From Methanobacteriota archaeon (GTDB taxonomy: Archaea > Methanobacteriota > Methanobacteria > Methanobacteriales > Methanobacteriaceae), in contig JAEZAV010000104.1 of the NCBI GenBank assembly GCA_023430285.1, positions 1 through 35,146 of the forward strand: DNA of 35,146 nucleotides, written 5' to 3'. This document shows, piece by piece, positions 1-7,476 of the stretch (position 1 is its first letter; each line of letters starts with the position of its first letter). The notes under the pieces are model-generated. The model did not search any database. It was not told where the DNA came from and saw only the letters and a list, made by a program, of their open reading frames with translations. Both the position numbers and the translations under genes were made by a program.

Positions 1-90
1 AATTTCACTTAAATATTTAGCAAACGTGGGAATTATTGGTTCATGTGGTTTCAATATGTCCAGAACTATCCTAATAAGGCCTTTTGCCAC
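1..90 (-). CDS. DUF211 family protein, N-terminal 30 codons (cut by window edge)
   Basis: Reading the minus strand from a GTG at 90-88 gives MAKGLIRIVLDILKPHEPII and ten further residues, open to the window edge. This is the characteristic start of the archaeal DUF211 family, small (about 95 aa) ferredoxin-fold proteins of unknown function found widely in methanogens. A strong ribosome site, GGAGGA, lies at 103-98, eight bases upstream of the GTG, which fixes the start. Only about a third of the protein is present. An inverted repeat and a TATA-like element lie upstream (168-199). Confidence 0.85.
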   Translation of the reverse strand, partial: MAKGLIRIVLDILKPHEPIIPTFAKYLSEI

Positions 91-167
91 TTTAATTTCC
101 TCCGATTTTTTTTAACTATGATGTTACAGAACTTACTCTTTCTGTTCATCAAACTTTATTATGTATC

Positions 168-199
168 AGTTGATAATGAGATCAACTTTCTATATACAT
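168..199 (-). promoter_or_regulatory. Candidate promoter/operator of the DUF211 gene
   Basis: A perfect dyad AGTTGAT-N6-ATCAACT spans 168-187. Next to it at 190-199 is a TATA-like stretch (ATGTATATAG on the minus strand). With the usual archaeal 25-base spacing, transcription toward the DUF211 gene would begin within or near the dyad, the classic position for a repressor site. The dyad is seen directly; its function is inferred from position. Confidence 0.35.
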
Positions 200-523
200 T
201 TTCTGAATTTTAAATTTGATTCAAATATATTATGATTGATTGTATGTTTAGGGTACATTATCACCATAGCATTAAAATAAACTACAATTGGTAGTGCTGT
301 GTCAGTGAGGATCACTTTAACTAGTAACAATTTTTTTTTCATTGGGTCAAAATGGAATCTTCATTTAGAAACTCAAATTTTTAAATTCATTTCAACCAAT
401 TTTGTTAGTGTTTCATATAGTAATATTACCATAAATAATTTAAATCAGCGAGTAATTAGTCGTTATAATCCTTTAAAATCCTTAAAATAGTGATTTATTA
501 ATACTGCTTTCAATTACTTCAAT

Positions 524-535
524 TTTATATATAAG
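524..535 (+). promoter_or_regulatory. TATA box of the UPF0292-dnaG unit
   Basis: TTTATATATAAG at 524-535 is a near-perfect archaeal TATA box, and would place the transcription start near 555-560, about 30 bases before the ATG at 589. Confidence 0.5.
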
Positions 536-588
536 ATGGGTTATAATATGATATAGATACTTATCAACATCATAAAAAGGGCTTATAG

Positions 589-1029
589 ATGAGTTTTAAA
601 AAACTATCATGTATTATAGAGGAACTCAAGATCTGTGCGGAGCAGGGAATGCCAATACTTATCGAGGGAAAAAAAGACGAAAATGCTTTGAAGAAACTTG
701 GTATCAATGGTACTTTCATTAAAGTCTCAGGTTCTGGTCTTAAATTATTCGAAATTGCTGAAAAATCTGTGAAATTGTCCTCAAAAGTTGTTATCCTTAC
801 AGACTTTGATAAAAAAGGAGAACAACTTGCCAAAAGACTTGCAGAGGATATACAAAGTCTTGGTTCATATCCAAATCTGGAGATCAGAAGAAAAATTATG
901 GGTATTACCAGGAAATTCATAAAAGATATTGAGAGCCTCCCAAGGCACATGGAGCAATTAGAACTCGAAGAAAAACCCGATGGTGTTAGTGATAATTTCG
1001 ATCATCAACGTTTCTGTGTCAGATACTGA
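589..1029 (+). CDS. UPF0292 family Toprim-domain protein
   Basis: 146-residue protein with a stand-alone Toprim fold. The catalytic glutamate is in LIEGKKDENALKKLG (E26) and the DxD pair is in LTDFDKKGEQ (D72, D74), the metal-binding residues of primases and topoisomerases. This matches the small archaeal UPF0292 family, whose biochemical role is unknown; a nucleic-acid-cleaving or joining activity is usually supposed. It ends 61 bases before dnaG, itself a Toprim protein, and probably shares its transcript. The start is the only ATG consistent with the family N-terminus; a TATA box sits about 55-65 bases upstream. Confidence 0.85.
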   Translation: MSFKKLSCIIEELKICAEQGMPILIEGKKDENALKKLGINGTFIKVSGSGLKLFEIAEKSVKLSSKVVILTDFDKKGEQLAKRLAEDIQSLGSYPNLEIRRKIMGITRKFIKDIESLPRHMEQLELEEKPDGVSDNFDHQRFCVRY

Positions 1030-1090
1030 TGCCAACTGGGCATGATATAATCATCATGAGAGTATCTATACAAGAAGGGGAGGCCCAAAA

Positions 1091-2236
1091 ATGGGAAAAG
1101 AAGAGATTAGTACGACTAAATATCTTATTCACGCTCAAATTAATGCTAATGGAATTGTTGAAAAGCCAGATGTCGTTGGAGCAATTTTCGGACAGACTGA
1201 AGGGCTTTTAAGTAACGATTTAGATTTAAGGGAACTGCAAAAAACTGGTAGAATTGGAAGGATTAAGGTCAACATTAACTCCAAAGCAGGCAGATCCAAA
1301 GGAGAAATAGTCATTCCATCCAGTCTTGACAGGGTTGAAACCGCCATTCTCGCAGCATCACTAGAAACCATCAACAGGGTAGGACCTTGCGAAGCATACA
1401 TCCAAGTTTCTAAAGTTGAAGATGTCAGGGCAGTTAAAAGGAGAAAAGTGGTAGACAGAGCTAAAGAGCTTTACAAGGGCATGATGGAAGAAGTAACTCC
1501 AGAAAGTCTGAAAATGATTGAAGAAGTCAAAGAAGCCATGAGAATCCATGAAATTGCTGAATATGGTGATGACAGACTTCCTGCAGGTCCAAATGTTATT
1601 TCATCCGATGCCATACTGGTAGTTGAAGGAAGGGCAGATGTTCTGAACCTCCTCAGGTATGGTGTGAAGAACTCCATTGCAGTTGAGGGTGTAAGTGTAC
1701 CTAAAACAGTTGCAGAATTAACCAAACATAAAACAGTCACAGCATTTCTAGATGGAGATAGGGGTGGAGATCTAATTCTTAAAGAACTTCTACAAGTTGG
1801 AGAAGTGGACTACGTTACCAGAGCTCCTCGAGGAAAAGAAGTCGAAGATCTTAGTAAAGAAGAAGTCATGGTTGCACTCAGGGACAAGATCCCTGTTGAA
1901 CAGATATACCACGATGTTGGTGTGAAGGTTGAGAAGGTTGAACCTAAAGGACCAGATAAAATAACAGTTTTAAAGGGTATTTTAAAGGATCTTGAAGGGT
2001 CTGGAAATGCCGAAATATTGGATGATGCACTCAACATATTGAAGGAAGTTAAGGTTGAAAACCTGTACGATGAACTCAAAACAGTGAATAACAGTGCATA
2101 CGCAGTTGTTTTTGATGGAGTTATCAGTCAAAGACTGATAGATATGGCCAAAGAAAAGGGTTTGAAACATATAGTGGCCGTAAGAATGAGTGATGTAGTA
2201 AAAAAACCAAGTCCCATAAAGGTAATAACCAGATAA
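1091..2236 (+). CDS. dnaG: Archaeal DnaG-type primase
   Basis: 381 residues, collinear with archaeal DnaG: a conserved N-terminal region (starting KYLIHAQINANG, residues 10-21), then a central Toprim domain with VVEGRADVLNLLRYG (catalytic E179) and FLDGDRGGDL (D221, D223), then a variable C-terminal tail. Archaeal DnaG makes short RNA primers in vitro and is also a poly(A)-binding subunit of the RNA exosome. The start is fixed by the ribosome site GGGGAGG about eight bases before the ATG. The protein is at the short end of the family, with the variable C-terminal part reduced. It follows the UPF0292 gene in the same direction. Confidence 0.96.
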   Translation: MGKEEISTTKYLIHAQINANGIVEKPDVVGAIFGQTEGLLSNDLDLRELQKTGRIGRIKVNINSKAGRSKGEIVIPSSLDRVETAILAASLETINRVGPCEAYIQVSKVEDVRAVKRRKVVDRAKELYKGMMEEVTPESLKMIEEVKEAMRIHEIAEYGDDRLPAGPNVISSDAILVVEGRADVLNLLRYGVKNSIAVEGVSVPKTVAELTKHKTVTAFLDGDRGGDLILKELLQVGEVDYVTRAPRGKEVEDLSKEEVMVALRDKIPVEQIYHDVGVKVEKVEPKGPDKITVLKGILKDLEGSGNAEILDDALNILKEVKVENLYDELKTVNNSAYAVVFDGVISQRLIDMAKEKGLKHIVAVRMSDVVKKPSPIKVITR

Positions 2237-2275
2237 CTCATATTTAATTGAAAAATCTGTAAAAAAGGGATCATA

Positions 2276-2311
2276 CAGGGATTATGAATTTAATCCCTGG
2301 GGGAATTTTTT
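2276..2311 (+). promoter_or_regulatory. Hairpin plus T-run between dnaG and the LonB-like gene, abutting the ribosome site
   Basis: CAGGGATTA (2276-2284), a six-base loop, and TAATCCCTG (2291-2299) form a perfect nine-base-pair stem. It is followed by GGGGAA and six T residues (2306-2311). The downstream gene's G-rich ribosome site (2299-2303) starts at the stem's last base. It could terminate dnaG transcripts or occlude initiation of the next gene; the sequence alone does not decide. Confidence 0.45.
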
Positions 2312-3823
2312 ATGTACGTAAACATGAAAAAAGAATTTTTAAGAGATATTAACACTACTAAAGATATTCTCATACCTAAAGATCCGCTTGAGAGAGTTAT
2401 TGGACATGAGGATATTATAAGATCCGTTAAAATTGCTGCTAAACAGAGAAGAAACCTTCTACTTGTGGGTCCTCCAGGAATTGGAAAATCTTTAATTGCC
2501 CAGGCAATTTCATTCCATCTTAAAAAACCCAACGAAGAAATAACAGTTGTTCAAAACCCTGAGAGACCTGAGAGACCATTTGTTGAAACTAAAACCCGCA
2601 ATGAAATGGAACATGAAAAAAGAGATCTTGAAAGGGCAGAGGGAGAATTGGTCAGTCCTGAAAATGTTCCAGAAGCAGTTGCAGATAGATTAGGTTTTCG
2701 ATGTGTAAACTGTGGAGGGTACAATAATGCTTACCAGAGCATATGTCCCAACTGTGGTGCAGATAAATATTCCCACATTAACGCCCGACGGAAACATCTG
2801 GGAGATCTCCTTGGAATGTTTGAGATGAACGAGGGATCTGTTAACATTCCCCAAGAAAGGGTTACAACTACCAGAATGAAAAATGGTAGGGAAGAAGTAG
2901 TTATCTATGAACGTGTTGATGGGGAACACATCAAGATACTGGATCAGCATGCCCTAGAAAAACGAAGGGAATTGGTGGAAGAAAAACCAAAGAATGTAAT
3001 TATCCCAATCGATAGGAAATTGTTTATTCAAGCCACGGGTGCCAGTGAAACTGAACTTTTAGGTGATGTGCGTCATGATCCTTATGGTGGACATCCAGAG
3101 TTAGGTACACAACCCTATGAACGTGTGGTTCCTGGTGCTGTTCACGAAGCACATGAAGGAGTACTTTTTATAGATGAGATCATCCATATCGCACCCCTCC
3201 AACGCTACATTTTAAGTGCTATGCAGGACAAGGTGTTTCCAATAGTTGGAAGAAACCCACAGAGTGCTGGAAGTTCTGTGAGGGTGGATAATGTTCCTTG
3301 CGATTTTATATTCATAGCAGCGTGCAATATCAGAGATATTCAACACATACTACCTCCCCTACGTTCTAGAATTCAGGGTGAAGGTTATGAAATTTTGATG
3401 AATACGACAATGCCTGATAATGAAGAAAATAGGGCTAAATTAGCCCAATTCGTTGCCCAAGAAATAAAAATGGATGGAAAAATACCCCACGCAACAAGAA
3501 GGGCTGTTGAAGTTTTAATTGAAGAAGCAAGGCGAAGGGCAGAATCAATTGATGAACAAAAAAATTCCTTAACACTGAGACTAAGGGATCTAGGTGGATG
3601 TTTGAGGATGGCAGGGGACATGGCCGTTATGGAATCCAGTGATCTTATAATGGAAAATCACATGAGTTTCGCCATAAAAAATGCCCTATCTATAGAAGAT
3701 CAGATAATAAAAAGGTACAGTACCTTTGAAAATGCATTTAACAAGGATATTTCCAGTTCTCAAAACATGGGTACTGGACAGAAACAGAATCCAAATGAAA
3801 ACGTTGACAGAAGTTACATGTAA
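2312..3823 (+). CDS. LonB-related AAA+ ATPase without protease domain, with zinc ribbon
   Basis: 503 residues. Walker A GPPGIGKS lies at 53-60 and Walker B VLFIDE near 284-289. The later part reads like archaeal LonB throughout (AMQDKVFPIVGR, VPCDFIFIAACN, RLRDLGG). Between the Walker motifs, where LonB carries its membrane-spanning insertion, there is instead a four-cysteine zinc ribbon (C131, C134, C145, C148). The chain ends about 45 residues after the AAA+ lid in a polar tail, so the S16 peptidase domain with its Ser-Lys dyad is missing. The 93 bases downstream cannot encode it. It is therefore probably an ATP-driven unfoldase or remodeller, soluble because no membrane segment is seen. 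The ATG at 2312 has GGGGG upstream; a second ATG lies four codons in. The neighbourhood (dnaG, xerA) hints at a chromosome-related role, but this is inference. Confidence 0.8.
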   Translation: MYVNMKKEFLRDINTTKDILIPKDPLERVIGHEDIIRSVKIAAKQRRNLLLVGPPGIGKSLIAQAISFHLKKPNEEITVVQNPERPERPFVETKTRNEMEHEKRDLERAEGELVSPENVPEAVADRLGFRCVNCGGYNNAYQSICPNCGADKYSHINARRKHLGDLLGMFEMNEGSVNIPQERVTTTRMKNGREEVVIYERVDGEHIKILDQHALEKRRELVEEKPKNVIIPIDRKLFIQATGASETELLGDVRHDPYGGHPELGTQPYERVVPGAVHEAHEGVLFIDEIIHIAPLQRYILSAMQDKVFPIVGRNPQSAGSSVRVDNVPCDFIFIAACNIRDIQHILPPLRSRIQGEGYEILMNTTMPDNEENRAKLAQFVAQEIKMDGKIPHATRRAVEVLIEEARRRAESIDEQKNSLTLRLRDLGGCLRMAGDMAVMESSDLIMENHMSFAIKNALSIEDQIIKRYSTFENAFNKDISSSQNMGTGQKQNPNENVDRSYM

Positions 3824-3916
3824 ACCCCCAACAATAAACTTAAACTATTTACATTAATAACATAAAACATCTACTAAAATAAATAATTAAAAACAAATTT
3901 AGGTTCTCTGACTAAA

Positions 3917-4912
3917 ATGAATCCCTACTCAAACCAACACTGGAAAAATATCGAGGGTGGTTCGGCACAGTTGCATGGGACAGTTTCAAGCGAGTCTGGG
4001 CATGTTTTGAGGGAAAATATACTCGATGCCTTTGATTTTCCTGAGATGATTGAAGATTACCTCATAGAACTGGAAATAAGGAACTACTCAAAAAACACCA
4101 TTAAAACCTACAGATCCATCATAATTAATTTTCACAAATTTTTAAAGGGCGAAAAGGATCTGTACGATGAAAGATTAGTTTTAAGAGCTTTTAAGAGATA
4201 TATTCGTTATCTTAAACGGGAAAAGAATGTATCACAAAATTATATTTACCTGGTAACTGTGGTTGTCAAGAAATTCTTTGAATTTGGAGGTATCGGTGTT
4301 TTAAGGGATGTTCAAACACCTAAAAGGACCAAGTCCCTTCCAAAATCATTAAATGAAAATGAGATACTGTCACTCATCAATGCCATGGACCATGATAAAG
4401 ATGATTATCTATCCGAAACTTCAGAATTTTTAAGGCTCAGAAACAAGGTGATACTTGCTCTATTGTACTCTTCTGGATTGAGGGTTTCGGAGCTTGTGAC
4501 CCTGCATTCAGATAGCTTTGATCTGACTGACAGAACCATCCGTATCAGGGGAAAGGGTGAAAAGGACAGAATTGTACTTTTCGATGAACAAACCAAGGAG
4601 CTCCTTGAGGATTATCTACAAGTCCGGGGAGATCATAGTGATTACCTCTTTGTAAACAGATCTGGAAATCATCTAACACCCAGGTACATACAGATGATGA
4701 TCAAGGATTATGCAAAGGCAGCTGGTATTAAAAAGAAGGTTACGCCCCACATATTAAGACATTCCTTTGCAACCCACTTGCTTAAAAATGGAGTGGATAT
4801 AAGGGCAATACAACAATTGTTAGGTCATTCAAACCTAAGTACTACTCAGATTTACACAAGCGTGGACATGCACACCCTTAAAAATGTTTATGACAGGGCT
4901 AAATTGTCATAA
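3917..4912 (+). CDS. xerA: Tyrosine recombinase XerA
   Basis: 331-residue tyrosine recombinase. An N-terminal SAM-like core-binding domain (about residues 43-130) precedes a catalytic domain with all active residues: R189 (SSGLRVSEL), K213 (RGKGEKDR), H278 and R281 (HILRHSFATH), H304 (LLGHSN) and nucleophile Y313 (TQIYTSVD). This is the pattern of archaeal XerA, which resolves chromosome dimers at dif. The first 45 residues are an extra, unconserved extension and there is no clear ribosome site before the ATG at 3917, so translation may begin later. No mobile-element boundary, integrase-type attachment site or convincing dif site was found nearby, which supports a housekeeping role. Confidence 0.9.
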   Translation: MNPYSNQHWKNIEGGSAQLHGTVSSESGHVLRENILDAFDFPEMIEDYLIELEIRNYSKNTIKTYRSIIINFHKFLKGEKDLYDERLVLRAFKRYIRYLKREKNVSQNYIYLVTVVVKKFFEFGGIGVLRDVQTPKRTKSLPKSLNENEILSLINAMDHDKDDYLSETSEFLRLRNKVILALLYSSGLRVSELVTLHSDSFDLTDRTIRIRGKGEKDRIVLFDEQTKELLEDYLQVRGDHSDYLFVNRSGNHLTPRYIQMMIKDYAKAAGIKKKVTPHILRHSFATHLLKNGVDIRAIQQLLGHSNLSTTQIYTSVDMHTLKNVYDRAKLS

Positions 4913-5022
4913 TAATTTTAATTGTAGCTTCAACGCATGATTGACGTATTAATTAAGTATTTTATTTGACTATTATCTAATCAAACCAGGAAATATTTAC
5001 ATGGGTTGGAATTTTTCATTCT

Positions 5023-5991
5023 ATGTTCTTGATGGAGAAATTAGGAATGGACTTTGAAAAACCAAGGATAGTGGTGAGTAAATGCATTGAATTTGCACCG
5101 TGCAGGTACAATGGGCTCATGATAAAGAGCAGCATAGTTGAGAAATTGAAGGATTATGCAGATTTTTTGCCGGTTTGCCCCGAAGTTGGTATGGGTTTGG
5201 GAGTTCCAAGGGATCCCATAAGGGTTGTTGATTCAGGGGATGGATTGGAATTATTCCAACCAAAGACTGGGAAAATTTTCACGGACGAAATGAATGAATT
5301 TTCAAAGACATTTTTAGAATCAATATCTGATGTAGATGGATTCATACTTAAAAACAAATCTCCCTCTTGCGGTGTTAAAGCCATTAATATTTATCCATCT
5401 TTTGAAGATTCAAGACCTAGAAAGGATGGAGTAGGACTTTTCGCAGTCAATGTTTCGAAGTATTTTCCAGAATTACCTTTGGAAGATGAGGGAAGGCTTA
5501 GAAACCTTATTATTAGAGAAAATTTTTTAACAAGCATATTCGCCCTTGCGAAGTTTCGTAGGGCGATGGCTGGAGATTTCAATGATCTTATCACGTTTCA
5601 TACAAAAAATAAACTTTTGTTAATGTCTCGCAGTCCATACTACCTTAAATTAATGGGACAAACCCTGGCAAACAACGATAAAAAATCGATTGATAATATT
5701 AAGGCTGAGTACAAAGGACTTTTATTTAGATCCCTTGCAGAAGATTCAAACCCCTCATTAAATGTAAATGTTATGATGCATGCCATGGGATACTTCTCTA
5801 AAGGGATCAAACACGATGAAAAAACAGTATTTTTAAACACATTAAATGATTACAAAGATGGACGTATACCCCTTTTGGTTTGTTTAAAAATGCTTGAACT
5901 TTGGATTATTAGATTTGAAAATGATTATTTGGCTGAACAAACTTTTTTTAAACCATATCCTCCTGATTTAATGCAGATAACCTTTATTTAA
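5023..5991 (+). CDS. DUF523-DUF1722 fusion protein (TudS-like desulfidase domain)
   Basis: 322 residues with two domains. Residues about 14-165 are DUF523, with conserved cysteines at C21, C27 (APCRYNG), C52 (VCPEVG) and C116 (SPSCGVKA). Residues about 180-315 are DUF1722 (LITFHTKNKLLLMSRSP). The same fusion occurs in bacteria as YbgA-type proteins. DUF523 includes the thiouracil desulfidase TudS, which uses a three-cysteine [4Fe-4S] cluster to remove sulfur from thio-bases; the cysteines here fit a cluster site. The specific substrate is not known. Translation may start at the internal ATG at 5035 or 5047, since the family usually begins just before PRIVVSKC and no ribosome site precedes 5023. 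Confidence 0.85.
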   Translation: MFLMEKLGMDFEKPRIVVSKCIEFAPCRYNGLMIKSSIVEKLKDYADFLPVCPEVGMGLGVPRDPIRVVDSGDGLELFQPKTGKIFTDEMNEFSKTFLESISDVDGFILKNKSPSCGVKAINIYPSFEDSRPRKDGVGLFAVNVSKYFPELPLEDEGRLRNLIIRENFLTSIFALAKFRRAMAGDFNDLITFHTKNKLLLMSRSPYYLKLMGQTLANNDKKSIDNIKAEYKGLLFRSLAEDSNPSLNVNVMMHAMGYFSKGIKHDEKTVFLNTLNDYKDGRIPLLVCLKMLELWIIRFENDYLAEQTFFKPYPPDLMQITFI

Positions 5992-6111
5992 AATGGTGCT
6001 GTTGGCAACATTTTTTTGGAAATCATGCATGCGACTATTTCAAGCTGTATCTACAATCTAATCCTTAATCATGCTATTTTTACAAGGATTTTCAAAGTGT
6101 TCTAAAAAAAG

Positions 6112-6142
6112 TATTTATAATATCTTAACATAATTAATTAAG
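6112..6142 (+). promoter_or_regulatory. Promoter of bioY with adjacent imperfect dyad
   Basis: TATTTATAAT at 6112-6121, preceded by an A-rich BRE-like run, is a good archaeal TATA box. Just downstream, CTTAACATAATTAATTAAG (6124-6142) has CTTAA/TTAAG ends and a central TTAATTAA, so it could hold a regulator near the transcription start. A long leader of about 130 bases then leads to the bioY ribosome site AGGAGG. Confidence 0.4.
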
Positions 6143-6274
6143 GGAATGGGTAAAAGTACTTTAATCTTCAAAAAGCTATTTTTTCCATCTAAAGGATCAT
6201 ATTTCTGTTTAATTAAATTAATTCGTAATTTTTTAGGTTTAGACTGTTGAAGTATCAATGTAAGGAGGAATTTA

Positions 6275-6895
6275 ATGGAGATAACAATTGACAATTATTT
6301 TGAAAAGAGATACACACTTTTTAAATGGAGATCCGAAACTTCAAATGCTAATAAATTGGTGATGGCATTTTTCATGGCCTGTTTAACTGGTTTAATGGCC
6401 CAAATAGTTATTCCTTTACCTTGGACTCCTGTACCTATTACTGCACAAACCTTTGCTGTACTGTTTGCAGGAATAGTACTTGGAAGGTACTGGGGCGGTT
6501 TGAGTATGCTGATCTACATAGCAATAGGCTTAATTGGTGTTCCATGGTTTGCAGGAATGACTGGCGGAGTTGAAATCCTATTTGGAGCATCTGGAGGATT
6601 CTTAGTAGGATTTGTATTGGCAGCCTTGGTTGTTGGATCTTTATCTGATAGGTACGTCAAAGTGAGAAACTTCATGCCGATGTTCACTTTGCTAGTATTT
6701 GCAAATTTCATCCTAATCTATGTACCCGGTGTCATAGGTCTGGCTGTATTCATGTACATTGCCAACGGCACAGTGCCTGGAGTATGGACCTTACTTGCAA
6801 TGGGTGTATTGCCATTTGTAATTGGAGATCTAATAAAAATCGGTGGAGCTGCAGCACTTGCAAAAGCAGTGACTCCAAAGGACTCATTTATCTAA
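6275..6895 (+). CDS. bioY: BioY family biotin transporter (ECF substrate-binding subunit)
   Basis: 206-residue integral membrane protein with about six hydrophobic segments. It has BioY features: PLPWTPVPITAQTFAVL, the GRYWGGLSMLIYIAIGLIG segment and the GGVEILFGASGGFLVGF motif. BioY is the S-component that binds biotin and imports it together with an energy-coupling-factor module. No EcfA/EcfT genes are in this window, so it either acts alone or uses modules encoded elsewhere. A short cytoplasmic N-terminal extension (about 25 residues) precedes the first membrane segment. The start is fixed by AAGGAGGAATTTA before the ATG. Eleven bases separate it from the DUF1284 gene, so the two are probably co-transcribed. 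Confidence 0.93.
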   Translation: MEITIDNYFEKRYTLFKWRSETSNANKLVMAFFMACLTGLMAQIVIPLPWTPVPITAQTFAVLFAGIVLGRYWGGLSMLIYIAIGLIGVPWFAGMTGGVEILFGASGGFLVGFVLAALVVGSLSDRYVKVRNFMPMFTLLVFANFILIYVPGVIGLAVFMYIANGTVPGVWTLLAMGVLPFVIGDLIKIGGAAALAKAVTPKDSFI

Positions 6896-6906
6896 ATTTT
6901 TAAGGT

Positions 6907-7323
6907 TTGATGATGCTCGATAGTACTGATAAAGCTTTGATTAAAATTCGAGCTCATCATCTACTTTGTTTACAGGGATTTCAAGGCTATGGATATAATA
7001 AAAATTTTACACTTGGAATGAAAGAAATACTAAAGGTCTTGAAATCAAATCCTTCTCCAAATATTCAAGTGGTGACAGAAGCAGATGAAATATGTGGCAT
7101 ATGTCCAAATTTAGTGGATGGAGTGTGTGTGGATTGCTTAAAAATAAAAAAGATGGATATAAACGTTATAAAAACCATTTCTTTAGAGAATAATCAAATT
7201 ATAACATTTAAAAAAGCTTTACAAATTATTGATAAAGAATTAAGCCTGGAATCTATTAAAACAATTTGTGAAGACTGCATTTGGATGGATAAATGTCTAT
7301 TTTTTCTTAATAAAATTGGATAA
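6907..7323 (+). CDS. DUF1284 family cysteine-rich protein
   Basis: 138 residues, beginning with the family hallmark IRAHHLLCLQGFQGYGY. It has a cysteine cluster ICGICPNLVDGVCVDC in the middle and CEDCIWMDKC near the C-terminus. DUF1284 proteins are predicted iron-sulfur proteins of unknown function. The cysteine spacing here would suit an Fe-S cluster or zinc. There are tandem ATGs at 6907 and 6910 and no strong ribosome site, consistent with translational coupling to bioY. A biotin-linked role is possible from context only. Confidence 0.8.
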   Translation: MMMLDSTDKALIKIRAHHLLCLQGFQGYGYNKNFTLGMKEILKVLKSNPSPNIQVVTEADEICGICPNLVDGVCVDCLKIKKMDINVIKTISLENNQIITFKKALQIIDKELSLESIKTICEDCIWMDKCLFFLNKIG

Positions 7324-7410
7324 ACTTGAATCTCAATAATTCGATGTTCAGATTTTTCACATCGTCATTTTAAACTACCCTTCTAACAAAACTTTATGTA
7401 ACAAAACAAG

Positions 7411-7418
7411 ATATATAA
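7411..7418 (+). promoter_or_regulatory. TATA box of the exported-protein gene
   Basis: ATATATAA at 7411-7418 within AAGATATATAAGT is a strong TATA box. It predicts a start site near 7440, ahead of the AGGAG ribosome site at 7463-7467. Confidence 0.5.
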
Positions 7419-7476
7419 GTAATAAAACTTTTAAGTTTTACATGAAAGAACATCATTTGTTTAGGAGCATACCAAA

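Larger units (their letters stand above)
104..588. other. Intergenic spacer between divergent genes
   Basis: About 480 AT-rich bases between the DUF211 gene (minus) and the UPF0292 gene (plus). Apart from the dyad at 168-187 and the TATA box at 524-535 I see no conserved coding pattern, RNA gene or repeat. A 63-codon open frame at 299-490 lacks a ribosome site and resembles no known protein. Confidence 0.5.

Noticed and set aside
299..490. 63-codon open frame starting at GTG
   Set aside because: No ribosome site, low-complexity Phe/Asn-rich translation typical of AT-rich non-coding DNA.
1029..1211. 60-codon frame overlapping the start of dnaG
   Set aside because: Shadow frame; the dnaG frame has the strong ribosome site and conserved protein.
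3824..5022. dif or att site and integrative element around xerA
   Set aside because: No 28-bp dif-like palindrome, tRNA gene or flanking repeat; the neighbours are housekeeping genes.
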